Assembly: GCA_029255685.2 (NCBI GenBank)
Contig: CM055311.2
Location: 53,217,048 to 53,281,047 of the forward strand
Reading direction: 5' to 3'
Length of the DNA stretch: 64,000 nt
Origin: Silene conica
Lineage: Eukaryota; Streptophyta; Magnoliopsida; Caryophyllales; Caryophyllaceae
Shown: positions 35,441 through 48,157 of the stretch, one piece after another
Layout of the letters: each line of letters opens with the position of its first letter
Position numbering within the stretch: the first letter of the stretch is position 1
Notes under the pieces: generated by a model
Told to the model about the DNA's origin: nothing
Database searches by the model: none
What the model saw: only the letters and a program-made list of their open reading frames with translations
Translations under genes and position numbers: made by a program

Positions 35441-37670
35441 AATTCCCTAAACCAAACCTTCTTGCCCTCAAGCAATAAATAGACTCGATCTTAAACTAAT
35501 GGAACGATTTCAATCTCAGAGCGAAATTTACATGTAAGCCAAAACCAATGCCAAGTAACAAAATGAGAAAACATTCAAATCATGCAAACGAGTTATGGGG
35601 TCGTCAAACTTGCAAAAATAGAGAATATAGAGACTTTATACCATGGACTCTCGCGGGACGCTCGAGACACACATGAAGCAAAGGGTGAGTATATGTAAAA
35701 GATGGAAAGAAGTTAATTGTAAAGACACTCACCTAACTTCGACCCATGAAAACATGCCTGTAATCTAACATGAATAAGAATTCTACAACTATGTAAAAAC
35801 ATACTCTTTAAGTGACTTGGATACATGCAATTGAGGTAATGAAAGATATGTGAGGTGAAAGGTAAAAGAGGTTAAGATGTTTTTGGACTTGTGGGGTTAG
35901 TAGCCAAGCTAGTAAAACCGGTTCCCAACAACATATTTCACGACTTTTGATATTAAGAAAGTGCTCTTTTGTAGCACAAATCTCACATTATATAAAAGAA
36001 GGGACTCCCAAATACTTTGAATGAAGTGCATGAGTGATAACGTGTAAAAGAAAGGGATTACAAAACAAATTTTGAACTCTGATCCTGTCAGTTGGTCGAC
36101 CGACCAATGGGGACGGTCGGTCGACTGACTTGCAGGTTTCTTTTGATTTTTCATTTTTCTTTCTTTTTTTTTCTGAATTTTTCTGTTTTTTTTTTCTTTT
36201 TTTTTTTCTTTTTTTCTTTCCTCTTTTTGCTCAAGATAGCATACAAACCAAGATGCCTCAAAACAAATAATCCAATGACCACAAATACTAGCTCGGTAAG
36301 GTGGGCTAAATATAGGATGTAGTTTTGGGGGATAAAAAGGCAATTTTGGCTATGTAAGGCTTATGGGTAAATAAGAGAAAAAGGGTCCCAAATGCACGTA
36401 TCAAGACTTCACAAAACGAGATAGTAAACAAGTGTATAGCAATTCATGTTCATGTTTATGCATATTGATGTAACATGTCACAAGAGGAGTACTACTCACA
36501 TCCTAAACAACTGGTCATGAATGACACCAGTAATAAGGCTCTAAAAACTCAGAATGTGTTGTAGTTTGCCAAAGATAAAAGTCAAGTCTCAAGATTCAAC
36601 AACTAGTTTGACAAAAACTCGTAGATTATGCATATGATTCTATACTAAACAGGCTGACAAGCAAGGCTTAGGCATAAACATATGAAAATGCAAAGTCATC
36701 ATAGAAATACTCTCGTTCCGACTCAACCTGTATGCTAAAATAAACGTGCATTTTTTTGAAATTTTTGAATTTTCAATTTTTTTGGATTTTTCTTTTGTAT
36801 AAGCAAGGAAAAAATAAAAGAAACGATGCAAGACGGAAATGCAATAAACGTGTGGCAAAATGCAATGAAATAAATGCATGCAAGACGGAAATGCAATAAA
36901 CGTGTGGCAAAATGCAATGAAATAAATACATGCGACATAAAACCCTTCCCAAAACCAAACCGCACAATGTCCCTATTGTGCATTAGCGTAAGCAAAGGTT
37001 TTGAAAGAAAAAAGCGTAAAAGTAAAAACCAAGGAAAACATGGAAGGAACTCACCGGATTTAAGCGCAATGGAAACCTCCCCAAACCAGTGGGAGCTTAG
37101 GAGGTTTCGGTGGCCAGCAGTGCCACTCCAAGGACCTGAAAAAGGGATACGAAGAAAAAACCCTTTTCGGGGATTAACGATGTTTTAGGTAATAATAGTT
37201 GTTTAAAGGTTTGAAATTGAGAAGAAAAATGAAAGTATAAAAGAAAGAGTGAGGAGAAAGACTCCCTAATCATTCTTGCAAGCTTCCCGAGGTAAACACG
37301 AACAGTCTGTAGCAGCTGCAGTGGTCGACCGACCACACCACTTGGTCGACCGACCAAGTGACGGGTTACAGAACCTTCTGGGCTGCAGGGACTTGGTCGA
37401 CCGACTGATGCTTCTGGTCGGTCGACCACTGTTCCTGTGCAGTGTTCTTTTCCTTCTCGAAATTAACTCGTTGGACCGAGCTAATCCTCCCTCAAACCTG
37501 TAAAACAGTATATACGCGCCCAAAACATGCGCAAAATCCACAGTGCCGAGTCTAATTGTCTCCAACAAAACAACAAAAACGAAATTGTCTCAAGTCTAAA
37601 GCAAAAATAAAAACTAAAGGTCTCATCGGAAAACAGAAAATAGTCTCAAAATACGAGCAACAAGAAGAAG
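35441..37670 (-). other. Unit 2 internal non-coding region
   Basis: Same content as in unit 1, with a pyrimidine tract of slightly different length and composition (36141-36220). Confidence 0.75.
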
Positions 37671-38684
37671 TTATCCGCGAAGGATGCGGAATTTCTTTGA
37701 CCACGGATTCTGACTACAAGTTACCCCTTTAGCTATGGTGATTTGGGTAGATGAGCTCTTTCCTACCGTGTAGATAGATGGGTCATCATCCATAGCTCTA
37801 GCCATCCACCTCCCGGGGTCGTCAACTCCCGAGTCATGGGCCGACGCCTTCCTCGGTTTCTTCTTCTTCGGGCTCTTTTCTTCAGCCAAATGATCACTTG
37901 CGTGAGTGATCTCGTTCTCTACATCATTTGATCGAGTAAGTGGTACTACTCGATCGAGAACATCTCTCTTTCTACCGCCGATGGACCTTGTCCCTAGAGT
38001 TGCAACTTTTGGAGCATCCCAATTAGCCTTCTGAGCAAGAGATTCACCTGCACATGTCTCAAAACACATCAAAGCCTCCGAAGGATCCTTTGTAAAGGAT
38101 CCTTGTGCAGAACATTCGCTAATATTATCACAAGCATCAGAAATATCAACAAATGAATCCTGCACAAAACAAGGTTCATTAACCGAAGGTTCAAACGTGT
38201 CAGGAACATGTTCATTACTAACACCTACAAAATTAGGTCGGTCAGTCAAGGGGTAAATTCCTAACTCATTAGCTGTATCTAAATCCAAGTCAGTATCATC
38301 TACGGGGAGGGAAAGGGAATCAAGTAACCTATCATTCTCTTCTTTAAGAATGAGTGACTCTTTAGTAGCGGGTGTGATAGGATCACACTCAACAGGAATA
38401 TCCGGGCTACTAATATTAACGCCCTCATACCTCTCCGTATCTTCGCTGGCTTGGATTAGGTGTTTGAGAAGTTCCCATTGCTTCTCATAGGGTAAGTCTA
38501 AAAAATCCCATCCACAATTTCTCTCAATCTCGATCAAGGTATTACCAGTAACTCCATCATAAAAGATACGACAAACCTCCCCAATACTAACAGGATAGTC
38601 AGACCGAGAAAGGAAAGAGGTTAATCTAATACAATAGATATGCAATGGTTCATGCTCGAGTTGTGGGAAAGGGGCGATGGTCAT
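37671..38684 (-). CDS. Gag-like protein of the LARD element, unit 2
   Basis: Same length as the unit 1 copy. One visible amino-acid difference, Asn for Asp in QKANWDAP. It shares Lys in PATKESL with unit 1, whereas units 3 and 4 have Glu, so units 1-2 and 3-4 form pairs. Confidence 0.6.
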   Translation of the reverse strand: MTIAPFPQLEHEPLHIYCIRLTSFLSRSDYPVSIGEVCRIFYDGVTGNTLIEIERNCGWDFLDLPYEKQWELLKHLIQASEDTERYEGVNISSPDIPVECDPITPATKESLILKEENDRLLDSLSLPVDDTDLDLDTANELGIYPLTDRPNFVGVSNEHVPDTFEPSVNEPCFVQDSFVDISDACDNISECSAQGSFTKDPSEALMCFETCAGESLAQKANWDAPKVATLGTRSIGGRKRDVLDRVVPLTRSNDVENEITHASDHLAEEKSPKKKKPRKASAHDSGVDDPGRWMARAMDDDPSIYTVGKSSSTQITIAKGVTCSQNPWSKKFRILRG

Positions 38685-38751
38685 GATGGCAAAAGAAAAA
38701 GGGAAAACATAAACAAAAAACAAGAAAAAGGGAAAACATAAACAAAAAACA

Positions 38752-40143
38752 AGAAATAAGAATGAAATAAAAATTATGGTAAAAAGGATGCTAGGATGTT
38801 TGGGTAGTAAATGGCTATGATGGTGTAAATCCTAAGTCAACATGCAATGTATTGCAGTCGCGTAAGGGGTGTAACATATCCTTTCGGTCTATGGTACCTA
38901 ATAGCTCCTTTCGGCCTATGTTATTAGTTCCTAGGTCTCACAAATATTGGGTGTCAACAATATGGGTGATTCCTAAATTCTAGGTCACATACCTTTCAGT
39001 CTTAAGTAACCTAGCCGTCTTAAAGCGTTAACCAATGCCCTTCCCGTATCTTGCAATCTTGGGTAAGTCATTACAAACATCCTACACGTCTCTTTTTAGT
39101 CTCATTATAGGTTGTTATGGTCGACGAAATAAAACAGTCTGAAAACGTACGCAGGATGGTCGACCGACCAGCTATTCCGGTCGACCGACCAACCACTTCA
39201 GTCGACCGACCAGTGAAGCTGGTCGGCCCGACCAAAGTCTGGTACAGGCAGAATCGGATATTACACCATCTACGCATATTTTACTCCCTATATCCTAACA
39301 TATGCAATTAGCTACTCATGGACATAGAAATAACAATAAAAACAGTAATAAACATGGAATTCATAGGAAGCATTAATCTAAACATGTGATAACAAAAGAA
39401 AGCTTTGGGATTCTAAACTAAATCGGATGCTAATAATTCTATGAAACGATAATACATAAACTAAAATCAAGAGAATTACCGCAGAAGGAATTAGGGCAGA
39501 AGGAACAAAAGTTTTATTGAATCCCGTGGAAAGATTGAATGTATGCTAAGAATAATAATAATACTAGAGGAAACTTATCAGAAAATTAAAAGATGATTAT
39601 TGTAAAAACTAACAACTTGTCTCTGATAAAAACTCCATGTGGAACAGAATGCCTAACCCTAATCAAGGTAATTAGCTTAAGTAGGCGACAAACATAAGCT
39701 TTCTAATAACCTAATCACGCGAATGGGCTTTTGCGGAAATTTCTGAATCTGCGCGCTGGTCGACCGACCAGGTGATGCGGTCGGTCGACCGAATGTCGGG
39801 CTTGGTGGACTTCTGATCTTAAGATAGCAGGTCTTCTGGTCGACCGACCAGGGTAGTCGGTCGGTCGACCGGTTTTCCTCTGTATCAGCCTCGATTTCGT
39901 CTTAGTTTGACCTTTTGGTATTTGGTATGCGACTTGAGTTGACTTTTCCTCGTTCCTTGGATATGCAAAATTCCCGAGGGTAGAAATTTGGTATAAAACC
40001 ATCTCTTTTCCGCATAATTCTGCAAAAGAGCATAAAAACACGAAAGTAGACAATTGTTGGGAAATAAAGGCTAAAACATAGTAAATGAGCGCTAAAATGC
40101 GTGTTAAAATAGATGTAAAACATCATAAAATAGACACGCATCA
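38752..40143 (-). repeat. LTR 3 of the chain
   Basis: Matches LTR 2. One extra C in the cluster near 39225 (TCGGCCCGACC) shifts the overlapping frame there. Confidence 0.85.
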
Positions 40144-42374
40144 AATTCCCCAAACCAAACCTTCTTGCCCTCAAGCAATAAATAGACTCGATCTTAAACT
40201 AATGGAACGATTTCAATCTCAGAGCGAAATTTACATGTAAGCCAAAACCAATGCCAAGTAACAAAATGAGAAAACATTCAAATCATGCAAACGAGTTATG
40301 GGGTCGTCAAACTTGCAAAAATAGAGAATATAGAGACTTTATACCATGGACTCTCGCGGGACGCTCGAGACACACATGAAGCAAAGGGTGAGTATATGTA
40401 AAAGATGGAAAGAAGTTAATTGTAAAGACACTCACCTAACTTCGACCCATGAAAACATGCCTGTAATCTAACATGAATAAGAATTCTACAACTATGTAAA
40501 AACATACTCTTTAAGTGACTTGGATACATGCAATTGAGGTAATGAAAGATATGTGAGGTGAAAGGTAAAAGAGGTTAAGATGTTTTTGGACTTGTGGGGT
40601 TAGTAGCCAAGCTAGTAAAACCGGTTCCCAACAACATATTTCACGACTTTTGATATTAAGAAAGTGCTCTTTTGTAGCACAAATCTCACATTATATAAAA
40701 GAAGGGACTCCCAAATACTTTGAATGAAGTGCATGAGTGATAACGTGTAAAAGAAAGGGATTACAAAACAAATTTTGAACTCTGATCCTGTCAGTTGGTC
40801 GACCGACCAATGGGGACGGTCGGTCGACTGACTTGCAGGTTTCTTTTGATTTTTCATTTTTCTTTCTTTTTTTTTCTGAATTTTTCTGTTTCTTTTTTTC
40901 TTTTTTTTTTTTCTTTTTTTCTTTCCTCTTTTTGCTCAAGATAGCATACAAACCAAGATGCCTCAAAACAAATAATCCAATGACCACAAATACTAGCTCG
41001 GTAAGGTGGGCTAAATATAGGATGTAGTTTTGGGGGATAAAAAGGCAATTTTGGCTATGTAAGGCTTATGGGTAAATAAGAGAAAAAGGGTCCCAAATGC
41101 ACGTATCAAGACTTCACAAAACGAGATAGTAAACAAGTGTATAGCAATTCATGTTCATGTTTATGCATATTGATGTAACATGTCACAAGAGGAGTACTAC
41201 TCACATCCTAAACAACTGGTCATGAATGACACCAGTAATAAGGCTCTAAAAACTCAGAATGTGTTGTAGTTTGCCAAAGATAAAAGTCAAGTCTCAAGAT
41301 TCAACAACTAGTTTGACAAAAACTCGTAGATTATGCATATGATTCTATACTAAACAGGCTGACAAGCAAGGCTTAGGCATAAACATATGAAAATGCAAAG
41401 TCATCATAGAAATACTCTCGTTCCGACTCAACCTGTATGCTAAAATAAACGTGCATTTTTTTGAAATTTTTGAATTTTCAATTTTTTTGGATTTTTCTTT
41501 TGTATAAGCAAGGAAAAAATAAAAGAAACGATGCAAGACGGAAATGCAATAAACGTGTGGCAAAATGCAATGAAATAAATGCATGCAAGACGGAAATGCA
41601 ATAAACGTGTGGCAAAATGCAATGAAATAAATACATGCGACATAAAACCCTTCCCAAAACCAAACCGCACAATGTCCCTATTGTGCATTAGCGTAAGCAA
41701 AGGTTTTGAAAGAAAAAAGCGTAAAAGTAAAAACCAAGGAAAACATGGAAGGAACTCACCGGATTTAAGCGCAATGGAAACCTCCCCAAACCAGTGGGAG
41801 CTTAGGAGGTTTCGGTGGCCAGCAGTGCCACTCCAAGGACCTGAAAAAGGGATACGAAGAAAAAACCCTTTTCGGGGATTAACGATGTTTTAGGTAATAA
41901 TAGTTGTTTAAAGGTTTGAAATTGAGAAGAAAAATGAAAGTATAAAAGAAAGAGTGAGGAGAAAGACTCCCTAATCATTCTTGCAAGCTTCCCGAGGTAA
42001 ACACGAACAGTCTGTAGCAGCTGCAGTGGTCGACCGACCACACCACTTGGTCGACCGACCAAGTGACGGGTTACAGAACCTTCTGGGCTGCAGGGACTTG
42101 GTCGACCGACTGATGCTTCTGGTCGGTCGACCACTGTTCCTGTGCAGTGTTCTTTTCCTTCTCGAAATTAACTCGTTGGACCGAGCTAATCCTCCCTCAA
42201 ACCTGTAAAACAGTATATACGCGCCCAAAACATGCGCAAAATCCACAGTGCCGAGTCTAATTGTCTCCAACAAAACAACAAAAACGAAATTGTCTCAAGT
42301 CTAAAGCAAAAATAAAAACTAAAGGTCTCATCGGAAAACAGAAAATAGTCTCAAAATACGAGCAACAAGAAGAA
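40144..42374 (-). other. Unit 3 internal non-coding region
   Basis: Same content as in the other units. Pyrimidine tract at 40846-40925. Confidence 0.75.
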
Positions 42375-42437
42375 GTTATCCGCGAAGGATGCGGAATTTC
42401 TTTGACCACGGATTCTGACTACAAGCTACCCCTTTAG

Positions 42438-43388
42438 CTATGGTGATTTGGGTAGAGAGCTCTTTCCTACCGTGTAGATAGATGGGTCATCATCCATAGC
42501 TCTAGCCATCCACCTCCCGGGGTCGTCAATTCCCGAGTCATGGGCCGACGCCTTCCTCGGTTTCTTCTTCTCCGGGCTCTTTTCTTCAGCCAAATGATCA
42601 CTTGCGTGAGTGATCTCGTTCTCTACATCATTTGATCGAGTAAGTGGTACTACTCGATCGAGAACATCTCTCTTTCTACCGCCGATGGACCTTGTCCCTA
42701 GAGTTGCAACTTTTGGAGCATCCCAATCAGCCTTCTGAGCAAGAGATTCACCTGCACATGTCTCAAAACACATCAAAGCCTCCGAAGGATCCTTTGTAAA
42801 GGATCCTTGTGCAGAACATTCGCTAATATTATCACAAGCATCAGAAATATCAACAAATGAATCCTGCACAAAACAAGGTTCATTAACCGAAGGTTCAAAC
42901 GTGTCAGGAACATGTTCATTACTAACACCTACAAAATTAGGTCGGTCAGTCAAGGGGTAAATTCCTAACTCATTAGCTGTATCTAAATCCAAGTCAGTAT
43001 CATCTACGGGGAGGGAAAGGGAATCAAGTAACCTATCATTCTCTTCTTTAAGAATGAGTGACTCTTCAGTAGCGGGTGTGATAGGATCACACTCAACAGG
43101 AATATCCGGGCTACTAATATTAACGCCCTCATACCTCTCCGTATCTTCGCTGGCTTGGATTAGGTGTTTGAGAAGTTCCCATTGCTTCTCATAGGGTAAG
43201 TCTAAAAAATCCCATCCACAATTTCTCTCAATCTCGATCAAGGTATTACCAGTAACTCCATCATAAAAGATACGACAAACCTCCCCAATACTAACAGGAT
43301 AGTCAGACCGAGAAAGGAAAGAGGTTAATCTAATACAATAGATATGCAATGGTTCATGCTCGAGTTGTGGGAAAGGGGCGATGGTCAT
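42438..43388 (-). pseudogene. Gag-like protein of the LARD element, unit 3, frameshifted
   Basis: Matches the other copies until GKSS, then a short deletion (GGTAGAGAGCTC against GGTAGATGAGCTC, near 42450) shifts the frame and ends the protein about 21 residues early. Other differences are Glu for Lys in SPEKKKPRK and Ile for Val in HDSGIDDPG. Confidence 0.6.
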
Positions 43389-43454
43389 GATGGCAAAAGA
43401 AAAAGGGAAAACATAAACAAAAAACAAGAAAAAGAGAAAACATAAACAAAAAAC

Positions 43455-44846
43455 AAGAAATAAGAATGAAATAAAAATTATGGTAAAAAGGATGCTAGGA
43501 TGTTTGGGTAGTAAATGGCTATGATGGTGTAAATCCTAAGTCAACATGCAATGTATTGCAGTCGCGTAAGGGGTGTAACATATCCTTTCGGTCTATGGTA
43601 CCTAATAGCTCCTTTCGGCCTATGTTATTACTTCCTAGGTCTCACAAATATTGGGTGTCAACAATATGGGTGATTCCTAAATTCTAGGTCACATACCTTT
43701 CAGTCTTAAGTAACCTAGCCGTCTTAAAGCGTTAACCAATGCCCTTCCCGTATCTTGCAATCTTGGGTAAGTCATTACAAACATCCTACACGTCTCTTTT
43801 TAGTCTCATTATAGGTTGTTATGGTCGACGAAATAAAACAGTCTGAAAACGTACGCAGGATGGTCGACCGACCAGCTATTCCGGTCGACCGACCAACCAC
43901 TTCAGTCGACCGACCAGTGAAGCTGGTCGGCCGACCAAAGTCTGGTACAGGCAGAATCGGATATTACACCATCTACGCATATTTTACTCCCTATATCCTA
44001 ACATATGCAATTAGCTACTCATGGACATAGAAATAACAATAAAAACAGTAATAAACATGGAATTCATAGGAAGCATTAATCTAAACATGTGATAACAAAA
44101 GAAAGCTTTGGGATTCTAAACTAAATCGGATGCTAATAATTCTATGAAACGATAATACATAAACTAAAATCAAGAGAATTACCGCAGAAGGAATTAGGGC
44201 AGAAGGAACAAAAGTTTTATTGAATCCCGTGGAAAGATTGAATGTATGCTAAGAATAATAATAATACTAGAGGAAACTTATCAGAAAATTAAAAGATGAT
44301 TATTGTAAAAACTAACAACTTGTCTCTGATAAAAACTCCATGTGGAACAGAATGCCTAACCCTAATCAAGGTAATTAGCTTAAGTAGGCGACAAACATAA
44401 GCTTTCTAATAACCTAATCACGCGAATGGGCTTTTGCGGAAATTTCTGAATCTGCGCGCTGGTCGACCGACCAGGTGATGCGGTCGGTCGACCGAATGTC
44501 GGGCTTGGTGGACTTCTGATCTTAAGATAGCAGGTCTTCTGGTCGACCGACCAGGGTAGTCGGTCGGTCGACCGGTTTTCCTCTGTATCAGCCTCGATTT
44601 CGTCTTAGTTTGACCTTTTGGTATTTGGTATGCGACATGAGTTGACTTTTCCTCGTTCCTTGGATATGCAAAATTCCCGAGGGTAGAAATTTGGTATAAA
44701 ACCATCTCTTTTCCGCATAATTCTGCAAAAGAGCATAAAAACACGAAAGTAGACAATTGTTGGGAAATAAAGGCTAAAACATAGTAAATGAGCGCTAAAA
44801 TGCGTGTTAAAATAGATGTAAAACATCATAAAATAGACACGCATCA
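43455..44846 (-). repeat. LTR 4 of the chain
   Basis: Matches LTRs 2 and 3 apart from scattered substitutions, such as TTACTTCC near 43627. Confidence 0.85.
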
Positions 44847-47078
44847 AATTCCCCAAACCAAACCTTCTTGCCCTCAAGCAATAAATAGACTCGATCTTAA
44901 ACTAATGGAACGATTTCAATCTCAGAGCGAAATTTACATGTAAGCCAAAACCAATGCCAAGTAACAAAATGAGAAAACATTCAAATCATGCAAACGAGTT
45001 ATGGGGTCGTCAAACTTGCAAAAATAGAGAATATAGAGACTTTATACCATGGACTCTCGCGGGACGCTCGAGACACACATGAAGCAAAGGGTGAGTATAT
45101 GTAAAAGATGGAAAGAAGTTAATTGTAAAGACACTCACCTAACTTCGACCCATGAAAACATGCCTGTAATCTAACATGAATAAGAATTCTACAACTATGT
45201 AAAAACATACTCTTTAAGTGACTTGGATACATGCAATTGAGGTAATGAAAGATATGTGAGGTGAAAGGTAAAAGAGGTTAAGATGTTTTTGGACTTGTGG
45301 GGTTAGTAGCCAAGCTAGTAAAACCGGTTCCCAACAACATATTTCACGACTTTTGATATTAAGAAAGTGCTCTTTTGTAGCACAAATCTCACATTATATA
45401 AAAGAAGGGACTCCCAAATACTTTGAATGAAGTGCATGAGTGATAACGTGTAAAAGAAAGGGATTACAAAACAAATTTTGAACTCTGATCCTGTCAGTTG
45501 GTCGACCGACCAATGGGGACGGTCGGTCGACTGACTTGCAGGTTTCTTTTGATTTTTCATTTTTCTTTCTTTTTTTTTTCTGAATTTTTCTGTTTCTTTT
45601 TTTCTTTTTTTTTTTCTTTTTTTCTTTCCTCTTTTTGCTCAAGATAGCATACAAACCAAGATGCCTCAAAACAAATAATCCAATGACCACAAATACTAGC
45701 TCGGTAAGGTGGGCTAAATATAGGATGTAGTTTTGGGGGATAAAAAGGCAATTTTGGCTATGTAAGGCTTATGGGTAAATAAGAGAAAAAGGGTCCCAAA
45801 TGCACGTATCAAGACTTCACAAAACGAGATAGTAAACAAGTGTATAGCAATTCATGTTCATGTTTATGCATATTGATGTAACATGTCACAAGAGGAGTAC
45901 TACTCACATCCTAAACAACTGGTCATGAATGACACCAGTAATAAGGCTCTAAAAACTCAGAATGTGTTGTAGTTTGCCAAAGATAAAAGTCAAGTCTCAA
46001 GATTCAACAACTAGTTTGACAAAAACTCGTAGATTATGCATATGATTCTATACTAAACAGGCTGACAAGCAAGGCTTAGGCATAAACATATGAAAATGCA
46101 AAGTCATCATAGAAATACTCTCGTTCCGACTCAACCTGTATGCTAAAATAAACGTGCATTTTTTTGAAATTTTTGAATTTTCAATTTTTTTGGATTTTTC
46201 TTTTGTATAAGCAAGGAAAAAATAAAAGAAACGATGCAAGACGGAAATGCAATAAACGTGTGGCAAAATGCAATGAAATAAATGCATGCAAGACGGAAAT
46301 GCAATAAACGTGTGGCAAAATGCAATGAAATAAATACATGCGACATAAAACCCTTCCCAAAACCAAACCGCACAATGTCCCTATTGTGCATTAGCGTAAG
46401 CAAAGGTTTTGAAAGAAAAAAGCGTAAAAGTAAAAACCAAGGAAAACATGGAAGGAACTCACCGGATTTAAGCGCAATGGAAACCTCCCCAAACCAGTGG
46501 GAGCTTAGGAGGTTTCGGTGGCCAGCAGTGCCACTCCAAGGACCTGAAAAAGGGATACGAAGAAAAAACCCTTTTCGGGGATTAACGATGTTTTAGGTAA
46601 TAATAGTTGTTTAAAGGTTTGAAATTGAGAAGAAAAATGAAAGTATAAAAGAAAGAGTGAGGAGAAAGACTCCCTAATCATTCTTGCAAGCTTCCCGAGG
46701 TAAACACGAACAGTCTGTAGCAGCTGCAGTGGTCGACCGACCACACCACTTGGTCGACCGACCAAGTGACGGGTTACAGAACCTTCTGGGCTGCAGGGAC
46801 TTGGTCGACCGACTGATGCTTCTGGTCGGTCGACCACTGTTCCTGTGCAGTGTTCTTTTCCTTCTCGAAATTAACTCGTTGGACCGAGCTAATCCTCCCT
46901 CAAACCTGTAAAACAGTATATACGCGCCCAAAACATGCGCAAAATCCACAGTGCCTAGTCTAATTGTCTCCAACAAAACAACAAAAACGAAATTGTCTCA
47001 AGTCTAAAGCAAAAATAAAAACTAAAGGTCTCATCGGAAAACAGAAAATAGTCTCAAAATACGAGCAACAAGAAGAAG
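44847..47078 (-). other. Unit 4 internal non-coding region
   Basis: Same content as in the other units. Pyrimidine tract at 45549-45630. Confidence 0.75.
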
Positions 47079-48092
47079 TTATCCGCGAAGGATGCGGAAT
47101 TTCTTTGACCACGGATTCTGACTACAAGCTACCCCTTTAGCTATGGTGATTTGGGTAGATGAGCTCTTTCCTACCGTGTAGATAGATGGGTCATCATCCA
47201 TAGCTCTAGCCATCCACCTCCCGGGGTCGTCAACTCCCGAGTCATGGGCCGACGCCTTCCTCGGTTTCTTCTTCTTCGGGCTCTTTTCTTCAGCCAAATG
47301 ATCACTTGCGTGAGTGATCTCGTTCTCTACATCATTTGATCGAGTAAGTGGTACTACTCGATCGAGAACATCTCTCTTTCTACCGCCGATGGACCTTGTC
47401 CCTAGAGTTGCAACTTTTGGAGCATCCCAATCAGCCTTCTGAGCAAGAGATTCACCTGCACATGTCTCAAAACACATCAAAGCCTCCGAAGGATCTTTTG
47501 TAAAGGATCCTTGTGCAGAACATTCGCTAATATTATCACAAGCATCAGAAATATCAACAAATGAATCCTGCACAAAACAAGGTTCATTAATCGAAGGTTC
47601 AAACGTGTCAGGAACATGTTCATTACTAACACCTACAAAATTAGGTCGGTCAGTCAAGGGGTAAATTCCTAACTCATTAGCTGTATCTAAATCCAAGTCA
47701 GTATCATCTACGGGGAGGGAAAGGGAATCAAGTAACCTATCATTCTCTTCTTTAAGAATGAGTGACTCTTCAGTAGCGGGTGTGATAGGATCACACTCAA
47801 CAGGAATATCCGGGCTACTAATATTAACGCCCTCATACCTCTCCGTATCTTCGCTGGCTTGGATTAGGTGTTTGAGAAGTTCCCATTGCTTCTCATAGGG
47901 TAAGTCTAAAAAATCCCATCCACAATTTCTCTCAATCTCGATCAAGGTATTACCAGTAACTCCATCATAAAAGATACGACAAACCTCCCCAATACTAACA
48001 GGATAGTCAGACCGAGAAAGGAAAGAGGTTAATCTAATACAATAGATATGCAATGGTTCATGCTCGAGTTGTGGGAAAGGGGCGATGGTCAT
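47079..48092 (-). CDS. Gag-like protein of the LARD element, unit 4
   Basis: Full-length copy with Glu in PATEESL as in unit 3, Ile for Val in PSINEPCF, and Ala for Thr in KGVACSQ. Confidence 0.6.
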   Translation of the reverse strand: MTIAPFPQLEHEPLHIYCIRLTSFLSRSDYPVSIGEVCRIFYDGVTGNTLIEIERNCGWDFLDLPYEKQWELLKHLIQASEDTERYEGVNISSPDIPVECDPITPATEESLILKEENDRLLDSLSLPVDDTDLDLDTANELGIYPLTDRPNFVGVSNEHVPDTFEPSINEPCFVQDSFVDISDACDNISECSAQGSFTKDPSEALMCFETCAGESLAQKADWDAPKVATLGTRSIGGRKRDVLDRVVPLTRSNDVENEITHASDHLAEEKSPKKKKPRKASAHDSGVDDPGRWMARAMDDDPSIYTVGKSSSTQITIAKGVACSQNPWSKKFRILRG

Positions 48093-48157
48093 GATGGCAA
48101 AAGAAAAAGGGAAAACATAAACAAAAAACAAGAAAAAGGGAAAACATAAACAAAAAA